From Athalassotoga sp049965695 (GTDB lineage Bacteria > Thermotogota > Thermotogae > Mesoaciditogales > Mesoaciditogaceae), in NCBI RefSeq assembly GCF_049965695.1, contig NZ_JBMFWB010000004.1, positions 1-64,000 of the forward strand: 64,000 nt of DNA, given 5' to 3'. A model generated the notes under the pieces. That model made no database searches. It was not told the origin of the DNA and saw nothing but the letters and a program-made list of their open reading frames with translations. Positions 1 through 7,895 of the stretch are shown piece by piece. Numbering within the stretch: position 1 is the stretch's first letter; each line of letters opens with the position of its first letter. The position numbers were made by a program, and so were the translations under genes.

Positions 1-350
1 ATGAGAGGAGCTTTGAAAAACAGATGAGATTCTATAAGGCTTTGGATCTGCTCATAATAGATGAACTTGGATATCTTCCGCTTGATTCAGAAGGGGCGAA
101 ACTGTTCTTCGAGCTAATAAGCGAGAAATACGAGCAAGGCAGTGTAATAGTGACATCTAACAGAAGTTTCAACGAATGGAACAAGATCTTCGAAGATGAG
201 GTAATAGCTACGGCTGTACTTGACAGATTGCTTCATCATTCGACGATAATAAACATACGGGGAAAGAGTTACAGATTGAGGGAAAAGCAAAAAAGCGGTA
301 TGATAAGATTAGATACGTCAAAAATAATTGATGAAAATGCGCAAAATTGA
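1..350 (+). pseudogene. istB: IstB-like ATPase of an IS21-family element, 3' part (cut by window edge)
   Basis: The frame is open from the window edge (codons from base 3) to the stop at 350, about 115 codons. The Walker B stretch LLIIDELGYLPLD and the following VTSNRSFNEW sensor segment are characteristic of IstB, the AAA+ helper of IS21 transposition, which loads the IstA transposase. The Walker A part would lie upstream of the window, so whether the gene is intact cannot be judged. The tandem repeat at 330-371 overlaps its last codons and looks like the terminal repeats of an IS21 element, so the right end of the element is close to position 372. Confidence 0.8.
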
Positions 351-371
351 CCGATGAAAATGAGCAAAAAA
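330..371. repeat. Tandem 19-base repeat, probable IS21 right end
   Basis: Two near-identical units, gatgaaaatgcgcaaaatt (330-348) and gatgaaaatgagcaaaaaa (353-371), are spaced 23 bases apart. IS21-family ends commonly carry multiple short direct repeats that bind IstA, and the position directly after the istB stop fits. The left end lies outside the window, so inverted symmetry could not be checked. Confidence 0.55.
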
Positions 372-399
372 ATTCGGCGTTTTTAATCAAAAATTTTCG

Positions 400-681
400 A
401 TGTTGACAAGGATATTTGAAAAATACGATATGGTGATTCTTGACGAGTTGGGATACATTTCATTCGATACGGAAGGGTCTGAACTGTTATTCCAATACAT
501 AGCGATGAGATACGAAAGGAAAAGCACGGTCATAACAACGAATCTTATCTTTTCAGATTGGATAAAGACCTTTCATGATACGGCTCTGACAATGGCTCTG
601 CTGGACAGGATAACACACAACGCGATTATCTTGAACATGAACGGAGAAAGTTACAGAAGGAGGCAAGGAGCAAAGAAATAA
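400..681 (+). pseudogene. Second IstB fragment, 5'-truncated
   Basis: This 93-codon frame encodes the IstB C-terminal half only: Walker B as MVILDELGYISFDTEGSEL, then TTNLIFSDW and LLDRITHNAIILNMNGESYR. It is homologous to, but clearly different from, the IstB piece at 1-350. There is no Walker A region and no ribosome binding site before the ATG at 400. It begins just past the probable end of the first IS21 element, so the simplest reading is an older istB gene interrupted by, or deleted up to, the first element. Confidence 0.75.
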
Positions 682-729
682 CTGAGGTGGATCACTTTTA
701 ATGGGCGCAGTGGATCAATTTTTGCTTGA

Positions 730-1140
730 CTTTATACAAGTGCTTTAGGAATAGATGGAGAATTGTTGATTGAGGTTCAGGAGAAGGCTTATGACTCTGA
801 AGATGTTGTAAGATTTCTTGAGAATATGCTTGAAGCAGTAGAAGGGAAAATAACAATAATATGGGATAATTCACCGATTCACAAAAGCAAGAAGATAAAA
901 GAATTTTTGAAATCAGGAGCGGCAAAAAGAATACATCTTGAAGCATTGCCTGGATATGCACCTGAATTGAATCCAACCGAGGGTATATGGAATTGGTTAA
1001 AGAAAGTAGAACTTAAAAATCGGTGTTTTTCAGACATAGAGTCTTTAAAGCAAGGTGTTATTGAAGCATCCGGCAGATTGATAGAGCGAGAAGATGTACG
1101 TCTGGGATGTGTTGCTGAATGCAAATATATCACAAGTTGA
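730..1140 (+). pseudogene. IS630-family transposase, C-terminal remnant
   Basis: The open frame runs from just after a TGA at 727-729 to the stop at 1138-1140. The peptide shows the DDE superfamily end of IS630 transposases: GKITIIWDNSPIH (second catalytic Asp), then LPGYAPELNPTEGIWNWLK (catalytic Glu). The N-terminal DNA-binding domains and the first Asp are missing and no start codon with a ribosome binding site is present, so it is a dead fragment. It ends 12 bases before, and in the same frame as, the radical SAM gene at 1153. Confidence 0.8.
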
Positions 1141-1152
1141 ATCATACGGGCG

Positions 1153-2130
1153 GTGATCAGTAATATTTCAAATTCTCGCTCAAAGAAATGGGAAGTTGTT
1201 TATTTTTTGAATCCCTTTTGCAGTGGTACATGTGCACACTGTTGGTCAGCTAATAAATTATTAGGTAGTTATATGCCCGTTGAATGGCATATTTCCTTCT
1301 TTGAAAGGGCAAATTTCAAGAAAATTAAGGAATTACGAATCACTGGTGGAGAGCCCTTAGAATACAAGAAAATCTCCATTGTATTAGATAAAATAGTGGA
1401 AAAAAATCAAACATTTCACATTCCAATACGAATACTTACTAGCGGCCGAAATATTTTATCTATAAAAGAAGAGCAAATCGGAATTGAGGAAGCGTTAGAG
1501 AAACTTTTATCAATTGGTATTGTTCGGGAATCTGTTGAAATTCATTTATCTGCTGACGAGCATCATGCAGGAAGTTTTTATGATTATCTAATTGGAAGAA
1601 ACATACCCATACAAAATCTTTCTGAGATCTACCAGCGCAACGAAAAAGGAATAAGGTTAATGAAAATCGCGATTAAGAATTTTTTGGCTGCTTGCAAAAA
1701 GTTGAAAGAAATTGTTCCTGGATTCCGCGGATGTTACTTAGAAATACATTGTGAAAAAGGGCGATTGAGTTACCATAAAAATATTTATTCCTTTATTTCA
1801 GACGAAGAATGGAAGCAATACGTAATTGCGACAGAAGGTCTCTTTAATTCTGGCAGAGCTTTAAACCTTGGAAACAATATTTCTATTCCTATAGATAAAC
1901 ATCCACCTATATTCATAATACCGGGGGCTAAATTCGTTTCAGAATCTCCATCGTCTAATCTATATGAATGTTATGAACTAAGAGAAAAAGGAAAAACAAG
2001 TGAGAAAATTTACCTTGTTCCAACTTTTAAAGATTCACAAGGAGCAGCCATAATAGGATTTCACAATCTTGTATATAATTATTTTTGTGGTGGAAGCGCG
2101 GATGATGCATTGAAAATGTTTTTGGGCTAA
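1153..2130 (+). CDS. Radical SAM protein of unknown substrate
   Basis: 325 aa. The cluster motif is CX3CX2C (Cys23, Cys27, Cys30 in FCSGTCAHCW), followed by ITGGEPL, the SAM-binding GGE motif of the radical SAM fold. The C-terminal half has scattered cysteines (FRGCYLEIHC, LYECYEL, YFCGG) but no textbook SPASM pattern that I can assign. Such enzymes bind a 4Fe-4S cluster and generate a 5'-deoxyadenosyl radical; the substrate is unknown. The gene starts with GTG and lacks a clear ribosome binding site; it follows an IS630 fragment in the same frame. It is followed by an ABC exporter, an arrangement seen in ribosomally made peptide loci, so peptide modification is possible but unproven. The base composition is visibly AT-rich, consistent with transfer. 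Confidence 0.8.
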   Translation: MISNISNSRSKKWEVVYFLNPFCSGTCAHCWSANKLLGSYMPVEWHISFFERANFKKIKELRITGGEPLEYKKISIVLDKIVEKNQTFHIPIRILTSGRNILSIKEEQIGIEEALEKLLSIGIVRESVEIHLSADEHHAGSFYDYLIGRNIPIQNLSEIYQRNEKGIRLMKIAIKNFLAACKKLKEIVPGFRGCYLEIHCEKGRLSYHKNIYSFISDEEWKQYVIATEGLFNSGRALNLGNNISIPIDKHPPIFIIPGAKFVSESPSSNLYECYELREKGKTSEKIYLVPTFKDSQGAAIIGFHNLVYNYFCGGSADDALKMFLG

Positions 2131-2236
2131 TTTGTTCAGAAAATAAAAAAACTATGATTCATGTAGTTCGTTGCGTGCTTTGAAAAATTTCTTTAATTGG
2201 TACCGAGCATTAGAGCATTACTTTAGGAGTGATATT

Positions 2237-3214
2237 ATGGATGTTACGATAAGAGTGCATGATCTGTGTCGCGACTACGTTGTTCGTAGTATGTTTTCAA
2301 ACAAAACAAAGCGTGTTGTGAAAGCTCTCAATGGAATAAATTTTGAAGTTAAGAAGGGTGAGATATTTGGCATTCTCGGTCCGAATGGAGCAGGTAAAAC
2401 CACAACGATTAAAATACTTGCAACTTTGCTTTTGCCAACAAGCGGAACGGCAAAAGTTTTTGGGTATGACGTTGAAAAACATCCCATTGAAATACGAAAA
2501 AGGATAAACCTCGTTATGGGAGGAGAAAGAAATCTCTACCAAAGGTTGACTGCTTTAGAAAACATGGAATACTTTGCTGAACTTTACAATGTACCATTGA
2601 ATATAAGAAAAAAAAGAATTTATGACTTGCTCGGACTTGCAGGGTTACAGAAAGAAAGATGGTCAGACAAAGTAGAAACTTACTCAAAAGGCATGAAGCA
2701 AAGGCTTCAAATTGCCAGAGGGCTTATAAACGATCCGGATTGCCTGTTTCTCGACGAGCCCACAATAGGATTAGATCCAATTGGAGCAAGAGAACTAAAA
2801 AATATAGTTAAAACTCTGACGAGAATGGGGAAAACCATTATTTTTACAACTCACTATATGCAGGAAGCGGATGAACTCTGTGATCGTGTTGCTATTTTGA
2901 ACAAAGGAACGATAGTAACAATTGGAACACCAACTGAACTAAAGAAAACATACACAGAGAAGTTTCAGATAGATCTAACACTGACATTTATCACGCACGA
3001 TCATTTGGAACACCTGCAAAACTTAAAACATGTGAATTATGTGAGAGTAAATGAATTGGAGAAAAAAACTCACCTTTTCATCGATACGCAAGCTTGTTCT
3101 GAGGCAGTGGAATCTGTTTTTAACGTTTTACATGGAATACCTATCCAGGATGTTTCAATCAAAAAATCAACCCTTGAGGATGTTTATGTCAAACTTTTGG
3201 GAGGAGAACATTAA
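2237..3214 (+). CDS. ABC-2 type exporter, ATP-binding protein
   Basis: 325 aa. Walker A is GPNGAGKT (from about residue 48), the signature is YSKGMKQRL, and Walker B is CLFLDEPTIGLDP (about residues 169-181), followed by the switch histidine region IIFTTHYMQEADELCDR. The C-terminal extension of about 90 residues is typical of DrrA/CcmA-like ATPases that drive drug, lipid or peptide export. The ATG at 2237 is chosen because TTTAGGAGTGAT lies just upstream; an in-frame start further up has no ribosome binding site. It forms an operon with the two permeases that follow. The substrate cannot be told from the sequence. Confidence 0.88.
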   Translation: MDVTIRVHDLCRDYVVRSMFSNKTKRVVKALNGINFEVKKGEIFGILGPNGAGKTTTIKILATLLLPTSGTAKVFGYDVEKHPIEIRKRINLVMGGERNLYQRLTALENMEYFAELYNVPLNIRKKRIYDLLGLAGLQKERWSDKVETYSKGMKQRLQIARGLINDPDCLFLDEPTIGLDPIGARELKNIVKTLTRMGKTIIFTTHYMQEADELCDRVAILNKGTIVTIGTPTELKKTYTEKFQIDLTLTFITHDHLEHLQNLKHVNYVRVNELEKKTHLFIDTQACSEAVESVFNVLHGIPIQDVSIKKSTLEDVYVKLLGGEH

Positions 3215-3219
3215 CAACT

Positions 3220-3993
3220 ATGAGACACTTACGAATTTTTTTAGTTGTTTTGCAAGTACAGGCAAAAATTTCATTCTCAAGAAATCTTTTTAAATTTTCT
3301 GTACTAATCATGCCAGTATTTTTCTCAACACTATTGTACTTTATTTATGGTAAAACGGACAACACTTCTGGTTCATATATAATGTTTGGAAGCGCCATTG
3401 CATCATTATGGGGAGTTGCCTGTTATTCATCAGCCATTGAAATAGAAAGAGAGAGAATTTCCGGAACACTTGAAACAGTCGGTGTAACGCCTGTTAACTT
3501 TGAGTTTGTAATATTCTCAAAAATCATTGCGAATACAATACTTGGTCTCATTTCATTTGGCATCACAATAATTTATTCTTTGCTGATCTTACAAATACCT
3601 TTTTCTGTGTACTCTTATGCACAATTCATTTTATGGTTTTTTGTTCTTCTTTTTTCATTTATATCAATGTCATTCCTACTGGCGACATTATTCACACTTT
3701 CCGGAAATGCTTTCGCATGGATGTCGACGGTGCAATATCCCGTTTATTTTCTATCTGGTATGTTGTTTCCAATCAAGATACTACCAAAATGGGTTCAGTA
3801 CATATCTTCTGTTATACCAATTCGATGGTCAATGGAAGACTTAACAAGAATAACAAGTGTAACGTCTAATTCTTTTATTATCCCGAACCTTATATCGATA
3901 ATTTTGAGTTTGTTTTATATCGGATTAGCACATTATTGTTTCAGGATTATTGAGATAAGAACAAGAAGAGAAGGAACACTGAGAGGTTTTTAA
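3220..3993 (+). CDS. ABC-2 type exporter permease (first)
   Basis: 257 aa, hydrophobic, with about six membrane segments (for example VLIMPVFFSTLLYFIYG, GLISFGITIIYSLLIL, YSYAQFILWFFVLLFSF). The stretch AIEIERERISGTLETVGVTP is the conserved cytoplasmic loop of ABC-2 membrane proteins, and LSGMLFPIKILPKWVQYIS is the typical loop before the last helices. It starts five bases after the ATPase stop and overlaps the next permease by one base, so it is translated as part of the same operon. It probably pairs with the second permease as a heterodimer. Confidence 0.85.
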   Translation: MRHLRIFLVVLQVQAKISFSRNLFKFSVLIMPVFFSTLLYFIYGKTDNTSGSYIMFGSAIASLWGVACYSSAIEIERERISGTLETVGVTPVNFEFVIFSKIIANTILGLISFGITIIYSLLILQIPFSVYSYAQFILWFFVLLFSFISMSFLLATLFTLSGNAFAWMSTVQYPVYFLSGMLFPIKILPKWVQYISSVIPIRWSMEDLTRITSVTSNSFIIPNLISIILSLFYIGLAHYCFRIIEIRTRREGTLRGF

Positions 3994-4781
3994 TGAAAAG
4001 AATTGCATCTTTTTTTAGGAATTCTTGGTTAGCGTTTAAAGGTGTTTCACTTTGGTTGAATCCACAAGCCTACCTTACCGAAAAGATCGTAAATCCAGTC
4101 TTTCGCTTTATGTTCTACGGTTTTTTGCTTGCCTACGGTTATAAAACCACGGAGAACGCCACTGTGTATATCCTCGCAAACGCGATGCTTCTGTCCACGA
4201 TAAGTGCTTTTAATGGGGTGGGGATCATCTATTTTTCTGAACGGCATCAAGGAACACTTATCTACACGATAATAAGTCCAAAGTCTAAATTTGTTGTGAT
4301 ATTTCAAAAGGTTCTCTACCACATCTTCGATGCTTTGATAACCGTGACAATAGGAGTAGTGTTGGCAGCAATAATATTCGATTTTAGATTTACCGTAAAT
4401 ATCTATGCCGCTTTACTTTTTATATCTATTTTGGGTACGATATCAGTTAGCACCTTTGGAATTTTTATATCAAGTTTCGGATTACTAACGAGAGACATAA
4501 ATATGCTACTTAGTATTGCAGAAAGTGTCGTGTTTTTGTTCAGTGGAGCAAACTTTCCAGTTAAGCGTCTACCTTTTGGCTTAAACTATGTTTCACAAAT
4601 TCTTCCGCTTTCTCATGCCGTTTCAGCAATACGGTTGGTAGTAAATGGAAATATTTGGTATGGGTTAAGCCTTTCGTGTATGGAAATTGCTATAGGCTTG
4701 ATATATTTCACGTTAAGCATCTTACTTATACGATTTCTTGAACGTCAGGCACGCACTCGAGGCAATAGTGATTTGTACTGA
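3993..4781 (+). CDS. ABC-2 type exporter permease (second)
   Basis: 262 aa with about six hydrophobic segments. The pattern YFSERHQGTLIYTIISPKSK matches the cytoplasmic loop of ABC-2 permeases, and LFSGANFPVKRLPFGLNYVSQILPLSHAV is the family's C-terminal loop and helix. The ATG overlaps the preceding stop (TAATG at 3991-3995), implying coupled translation. Two different permeases with one ATPase is a standard ABC-2 exporter layout. No ribosome binding site of its own is needed. Confidence 0.85.
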   Translation: MKRIASFFRNSWLAFKGVSLWLNPQAYLTEKIVNPVFRFMFYGFLLAYGYKTTENATVYILANAMLLSTISAFNGVGIIYFSERHQGTLIYTIISPKSKFVVIFQKVLYHIFDALITVTIGVVLAAIIFDFRFTVNIYAALLFISILGTISVSTFGIFISSFGLLTRDINMLLSIAESVVFLFSGANFPVKRLPFGLNYVSQILPLSHAVSAIRLVVNGNIWYGLSLSCMEIAIGLIYFTLSILLIRFLERQARTRGNSDLY

Positions 4782-4782
4782 T

Positions 4783-5010
4783 ATGTCCCCAAAGTTGATA
4801 CAATCAAAAGTAGAGACCATGTACGAATGTATCATTGCAATGAAACATCACAATCTATCTTATCGAAAATGGGAAGGTTGCGGCAAATGGGAAGTACGAA
4901 GATATAATAAAGACAGAGAATTTCAATTCCATATTTTTAGAATGACAGAAATGTATTACCGAACTTGGGAGGGATTTTTGAAAAAATGGCGACAAATGTT
5001 CATATATTGA
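4783..5010 (+). CDS. Possible small ORF between exporter and MFS gene
   Basis: 75 codons from ATG 4783, beginning right after the permease stop at 4781 and overlapping the first bases of the MFS gene. The peptide is rich in aromatic and basic residues and contains RKWEGCGKWE and a second WEGFLKKW near the end, so a KW/W-rich motif recurs. No good ribosome binding site precedes it and I recognise no family. The stretch could be merely the open spacer before the MFS gene; if it is real, its place in a radical SAM/ABC exporter cluster would make a modified-peptide precursor one possibility. Confidence 0.22.
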   Translation: MSPKLIQSKVETMYECIIAMKHHNLSYRKWEGCGKWEVRRYNKDREFQFHIFRMTEMYYRTWEGFLKKWRQMFIY

Positions 5011-6215
5011 AAAACAGGAACTTTCTTCTTCTCTTCTTCGGAAGGCTCATATCTACGGCTGGCTCTGCTATTTTTTTCGTAGCAATCGTATGGGCCGCTG
5101 CCACAAAGGTTGGTGGTGTGGGACCTGTCAGCCTCGTTTTAATGGCCACGGCAATACCTTCAGCGATATTTTCACCATTTGCCGGGGTGTTAGCGGATCG
5201 AAAAAGAAAAAAATGGATAGTCATTTTCACAGATATGATAAGTGGTATCGTACTCTTTTTAATGCTTATTTTTCTTAATGCCGAGTTTGGGCAATTATGG
5301 ATACTTTTAGGTGTTGTATTTACCATTCAAATTCTTTCGACATTTTTTAATCCGGCACTTCAGTCACTTGTTCCATTAATAGTAAAAGATGAAGAACTTT
5401 CAAATGCAAACGCTTTGCTCTCGATGACAGGGAGCATTTCTCAATTGATTGGGATGGCGATCGGAGGGATACTTATCGCAGTCGTTGGACTGTATGGAGC
5501 CATACTTGTCGATGGGATAAGTTTCATATTTTCCGGTATTTCAGAGGTTTTTTTGGAAGTGAATGAAGTCAAAAAAGATAGTAAAAAGGGTTTAGGTTCA
5601 ATCTTTTCTGAAATAAAAGAAGGCTTTGCAGTTGTTTTTAAGAAAGCCGATCTTGGAGGATTGATCGTAACAGAGTCGATAATAGATTTCTTCGGAACTC
5701 CTATTTTTATCTTCTTACCTTTGATAATCACGAGATACATGAATGGCGGTTCTGCTCAATACGGTCTTATGCAGTCCCTTATGGGAGTTGGAACGATTGT
5801 GGCCTCCGTTCTGCTTTCTTTTATGCCGGAACCGAAAAGAAAGTTTCTTCTTATGGCAATATCAACATTTATCTTAGGATCATGTATGAGTTTTATCGGG
5901 ATAAAGCAATCTTATTTCGTGCTTGCTCCCGCATTGCTAATCCTTGGATTTTTCTCTGGAATTGCAAATGTGATACAGAATGTGATCCTGCAAAGAAGTT
6001 CTCCGAAAGAGGTTCGAGGTCGTGTTTTTTCTTTTAGATCGACTTTGAATTCTGGACTTAGGCCTGTCTCTTACGGATTTGCAGGGCTTATAAGCACTTT
6101 ATTTCCGATAACAACACTTCTTGTATATCTTGGGATTTTATCTGGTCTTTGTGGCTTTGCTTATTTTTTCATAAGTAAAAAAGTAAATCAAGATAGTGTC
6201 AAGATAATAGAATAA
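4986..6215 (+). CDS. MFS transporter, probable drug/multidrug efflux type
   Basis: 409 aa with about 12 hydrophobic segments. The motif GVLADRKRKKWIVIFTD between segments 2 and 3 is MFS motif A, and NALLSMTGSISQLIGMAIGG fits the motif region of the enterobactin exporter/macrolide efflux (MFS_3) group. The ATG at 4986 is taken because GGGAGG lies 13 bases upstream and homologues begin close to the LKNRNFLLLFFGR segment; a TTG at 4965 is an alternative. It follows the ABC exporter genes on the same strand and could be co-transcribed with them. Export of a small toxic compound is the likely role; the substrate is unknown. Confidence 0.85.
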   Translation: MATNVHILKNRNFLLLFFGRLISTAGSAIFFVAIVWAAATKVGGVGPVSLVLMATAIPSAIFSPFAGVLADRKRKKWIVIFTDMISGIVLFLMLIFLNAEFGQLWILLGVVFTIQILSTFFNPALQSLVPLIVKDEELSNANALLSMTGSISQLIGMAIGGILIAVVGLYGAILVDGISFIFSGISEVFLEVNEVKKDSKKGLGSIFSEIKEGFAVVFKKADLGGLIVTESIIDFFGTPIFIFLPLIITRYMNGGSAQYGLMQSLMGVGTIVASVLLSFMPEPKRKFLLMAISTFILGSCMSFIGIKQSYFVLAPALLILGFFSGIANVIQNVILQRSSPKEVRGRVFSFRSTLNSGLRPVSYGFAGLISTLFPITTLLVYLGILSGLCGFAYFFISKKVNQDSVKIIE

Positions 6216-6302
6216 AATTGGTATTCAACAAAATAATTTTTGCGCAATATTAATTTTTCAGTTCTAAATTTGAAAATAAAAAGATGGTTTGAGAAATTAC
6301 AA

Positions 6303-6323
6303 AAGCCACGCATTGCGTGGCTT
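6303..6323. terminator. Perfect hairpin, probable bidirectional terminator
   Basis: AAGCCACGCA and TGCGTGGCTT form a perfect inverted repeat around one base. Read on the minus strand the stem is followed by TTTTGTAATTT, which suits termination of the small minus-strand gene at 6387-6464; on the plus strand it lies 88 bases past the MFS stop. Confidence 0.6.
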
Positions 6324-6358
6324 AAAATTTATTCGAATTTGAAATTTTTTTCAACAAG

Positions 6359-6378
6359 GCTCTACCCGTCGGTAGAGC
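6359..6378 (-). promoter_or_regulatory. Hairpin after the 25-codon ORF, with a competing upstream arm
   Basis: GCTCTACC (6359-6366 as read on plus) and GGTAGAGC (6371-6378) form an 8-bp stem with loop cgtc, nine bases past the stop codon of the minus-strand small ORF. A second copy of GGTAGAG lies inside that ORF at 6431-6437, so in the minus-strand RNA the 3' arm can pair with either of two upstream arms. This could be a simple terminator stem or a translation-sensitive switch. Confidence 0.5.
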
Positions 6379-6386
6379 AAGATATG

Positions 6387-6464
6387 TCACTTGCTCGATT
6401 TTTTCTCCATCTTTTCCTGGAGTTCTTTTTGGTAGAGATCATAAACCTGCCATGTCCACCACAT
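6387..6464 (-). CDS. 25-residue tryptophan-rich small protein
   Basis: The ORF begins ATG at 6464 and ends TGA at 6387-6389. It starts MWWTWQVYDLYQKELQEK and ends in a lysine- and serine-rich tail. An excellent ribosome binding site (GGAAGGAG, 6473-6480 region) sits eight bases upstream, and a consensus promoter lies a further 60 bases upstream, so expression signals are much better than for most ORFs of this size. The N-terminal three-tryptophan patch plus an amphipathic basic helix would suit membrane or protein binding. I recognise no family. It is a free-standing gene: nothing else on the minus strand follows before the convergent MFS gene. Confidence 0.6.
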   Translation of the reverse strand: MWWTWQVYDLYQKELQEKMEKKSSK

Positions 6465-6506
6465 ATAACTCACTCCTTCCTGATAGTACATTTGCGATAT
6501 CTTTCT

Positions 6507-6546
6507 ATCAGATCGCGATCTGATTTTAGCACATTTTTGATCTGAT
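6507..6546 (-). promoter_or_regulatory. Operator: 18-bp palindrome plus an extra half-site
   Basis: atcagatcgcgatctgat at 6507-6524 is a perfect 18-bp palindrome that begins at the -10 box and covers the expected transcription start of the small minus-strand gene. A further copy of its half-site gatctgat lies at 6539-6546 inside the promoter spacer. Binding of a dimeric regulator here would block the promoter. Which regulator binds is unknown; the ROK protein encoded next door at 6721 is an obvious candidate. Confidence 0.65.
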
Positions 6547-6551
6547 GTCAA
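6523..6551 (-). promoter_or_regulatory. Consensus sigma-70-type promoter for the small ORF
   Basis: On the minus strand TTGACA (6546-6551) and TAAAAT (6523-6528) are separated by exactly 17 bases. The expected start point lies within the 18-bp palindrome at 6507-6524. Confidence 0.75.
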
Positions 6552-6687
6552 GTTTTTTGAAGATAAGCGATGATTTTCAATGAAATTCTGCGAGATATGA
6601 TGATTTTAATGGCTAAATGTCTTTAATCATTGATAATCGCCAATAACAGTCTGAAATCAGGTTTGTATTTGAAAGTAAAATAGTTTA

Positions 6688-6704
6688 TTCTTTCTTCGAA
6701 AGAA
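6688..6704 (+). promoter_or_regulatory. Inverted repeat in the ROK gene leader
   Basis: TTCTTTC-ttc-GAAAGAA lies between a possible TAAAAT -10 box (6676-6681) and the ribosome binding site AAGGGG (6707-6712) of the ROK gene. It may be the site of autoregulation, since ROK repressors often control their own promoter, or merely a small hairpin. Confidence 0.4.
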
Positions 6705-6720
6705 CTAAGGGGATCATAAC

Positions 6721-7890
6721 GTGAAGATTAATTTGAAAAGCATGAAAATGATGAACAAAAGAATGATTTTAAGGCATCTCGTTGAGAATGGTCCCACATC
6801 AAGGATGGAACTTTCCAGATTTACAAAGCTCACACCAAGCACCATCGGCAGAATTATATCCGAACTCTCGGAAAAAGCGCTTGTTGAAGAAATAGGTTAT
6901 TCTGACAAATCTCAAATCGGAAGAAAACCCGTGAATGTTGCCGTCACAAAAAAGTTCGTGTCAAGCGTGGTGTTTAACGTAGGGGTAGAGCAAACAACAA
7001 TCGCGATAGGTTTTTTTGACAGATCGGTAAAAGAAATAAAAAGATTTTCAACCGGAAGTTTGAAAAGTTTTATCTCAACGGTTAATCTTTCTTTGGAAGA
7101 TGTGGAAAAATGTTATCCGTTGAATCATGAGTTAACATCAATAGTATTTGCCTTTCCGGGCATTGTAAATGCAAAAACGGCAACCGTGATCTACGCGCCA
7201 AATCTTAATTGGAGAAATTTGAATCTGAGAGACGTTGTAAAGTACAGATACAGAATAATAGCAGACAACGAAGCAAATCTTTCCGTACTGGCCGAAAGCA
7301 TATCTTCAGAAGATGCAAAAAAGTCCGAGAACACATTTTTTCTTTACGTAAGTCAGGGAATAGGTGGAGGGGCAATGATAAATCACCAAATCTTAAGAGG
7401 TAGCGGTTTTGCGGGCGCAGAAGTCGGACATACGGTTGTTGAGGCACAATCGAATATAAAATGTCATTGCGGAAACTACGGATGTCTCGAAAGATATGCT
7501 TCTCTTGTACTTCCGGTTATCGAATATGAAAAAAACGGCAGAAGGCTTGATGGCAAGACTTACACGGAAAAATTTAAGACGCTGGCCGAATTTTACGCAA
7601 AGGGAGATAAAGTTGCAATTGATTCTCTTGAAGGATTTATCCACTACCTTTCAATAGGACTCATAAATATAACAAACACTTTTAACCCAGAAGTTGTGAT
7701 CATCGGAGGTGGCTTTAACAAGATTTGGAAATATTTTGGCAAAGCACTTTATCAAAGAATATTAGATCGTGCTATGCCTGGGGTGATAGATAATATGACC
7801 TTCAGAGATACACATTTCGACGAAATAGAAGCGCCAGTTGCGGGTGCAAATGCACTGGCAATAGATGTGATGATAAACAATTTAGATTAA
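6721..7890 (+). CDS. ROK family transcriptional regulator (XylR/NagC type)
   Basis: 389 aa. Residues 1-75 are a winged helix-turn-helix (MILRHLVENGPTSRMELSRF, then LTPSTIGRIISELSEK), which marks a regulator rather than a free sugar kinase. The ROK sugar-binding domain follows: VFAFPGIVNAK, DNEANLSVLAE, GQGIGGGAMI-like segment, and the zinc motif CHCGNYGCLE (Cys248, Cys250, Cys255). Such proteins release DNA when they bind a sugar. The GTG start at 6721 has AAGGGG eight bases upstream. It precedes a sugar-binding protein and two permeases on the same strand and most likely controls them; it may also act on the palindrome at 6507-6524. Confidence 0.88.
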   Translation: MKINLKSMKMMNKRMILRHLVENGPTSRMELSRFTKLTPSTIGRIISELSEKALVEEIGYSDKSQIGRKPVNVAVTKKFVSSVVFNVGVEQTTIAIGFFDRSVKEIKRFSTGSLKSFISTVNLSLEDVEKCYPLNHELTSIVFAFPGIVNAKTATVIYAPNLNWRNLNLRDVVKYRYRIIADNEANLSVLAESISSEDAKKSENTFFLYVSQGIGGGAMINHQILRGSGFAGAEVGHTVVEAQSNIKCHCGNYGCLERYASLVLPVIEYEKNGRRLDGKTYTEKFKTLAEFYAKGDKVAIDSLEGFIHYLSIGLINITNTFNPEVVIIGGGFNKIWKYFGKALYQRILDRAMPGVIDNMTFRDTHFDEIEAPVAGANALAIDVMINNLD

Positions 7891-7895
7891 AAATA

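Noticed and set aside
4738..4782. N-terminal extension of the small ORF into the second permease gene
   Set aside because: The bases belong to the permease end in another frame; a start at ATG 4783 is the earliest reasonable one.
6359..6378. tRNA-like hairpin
   Set aside because: Only a single 8-bp stem is present; there is no cloverleaf, no TPsiC arm and no CCA end.
6240..6545. 101-codon plus-strand ORF
   Set aside because: It crosses two hairpins and the promoter and operator of the minus-strand small gene, starts with TTG without a ribosome binding site, and has no recognisable motif.
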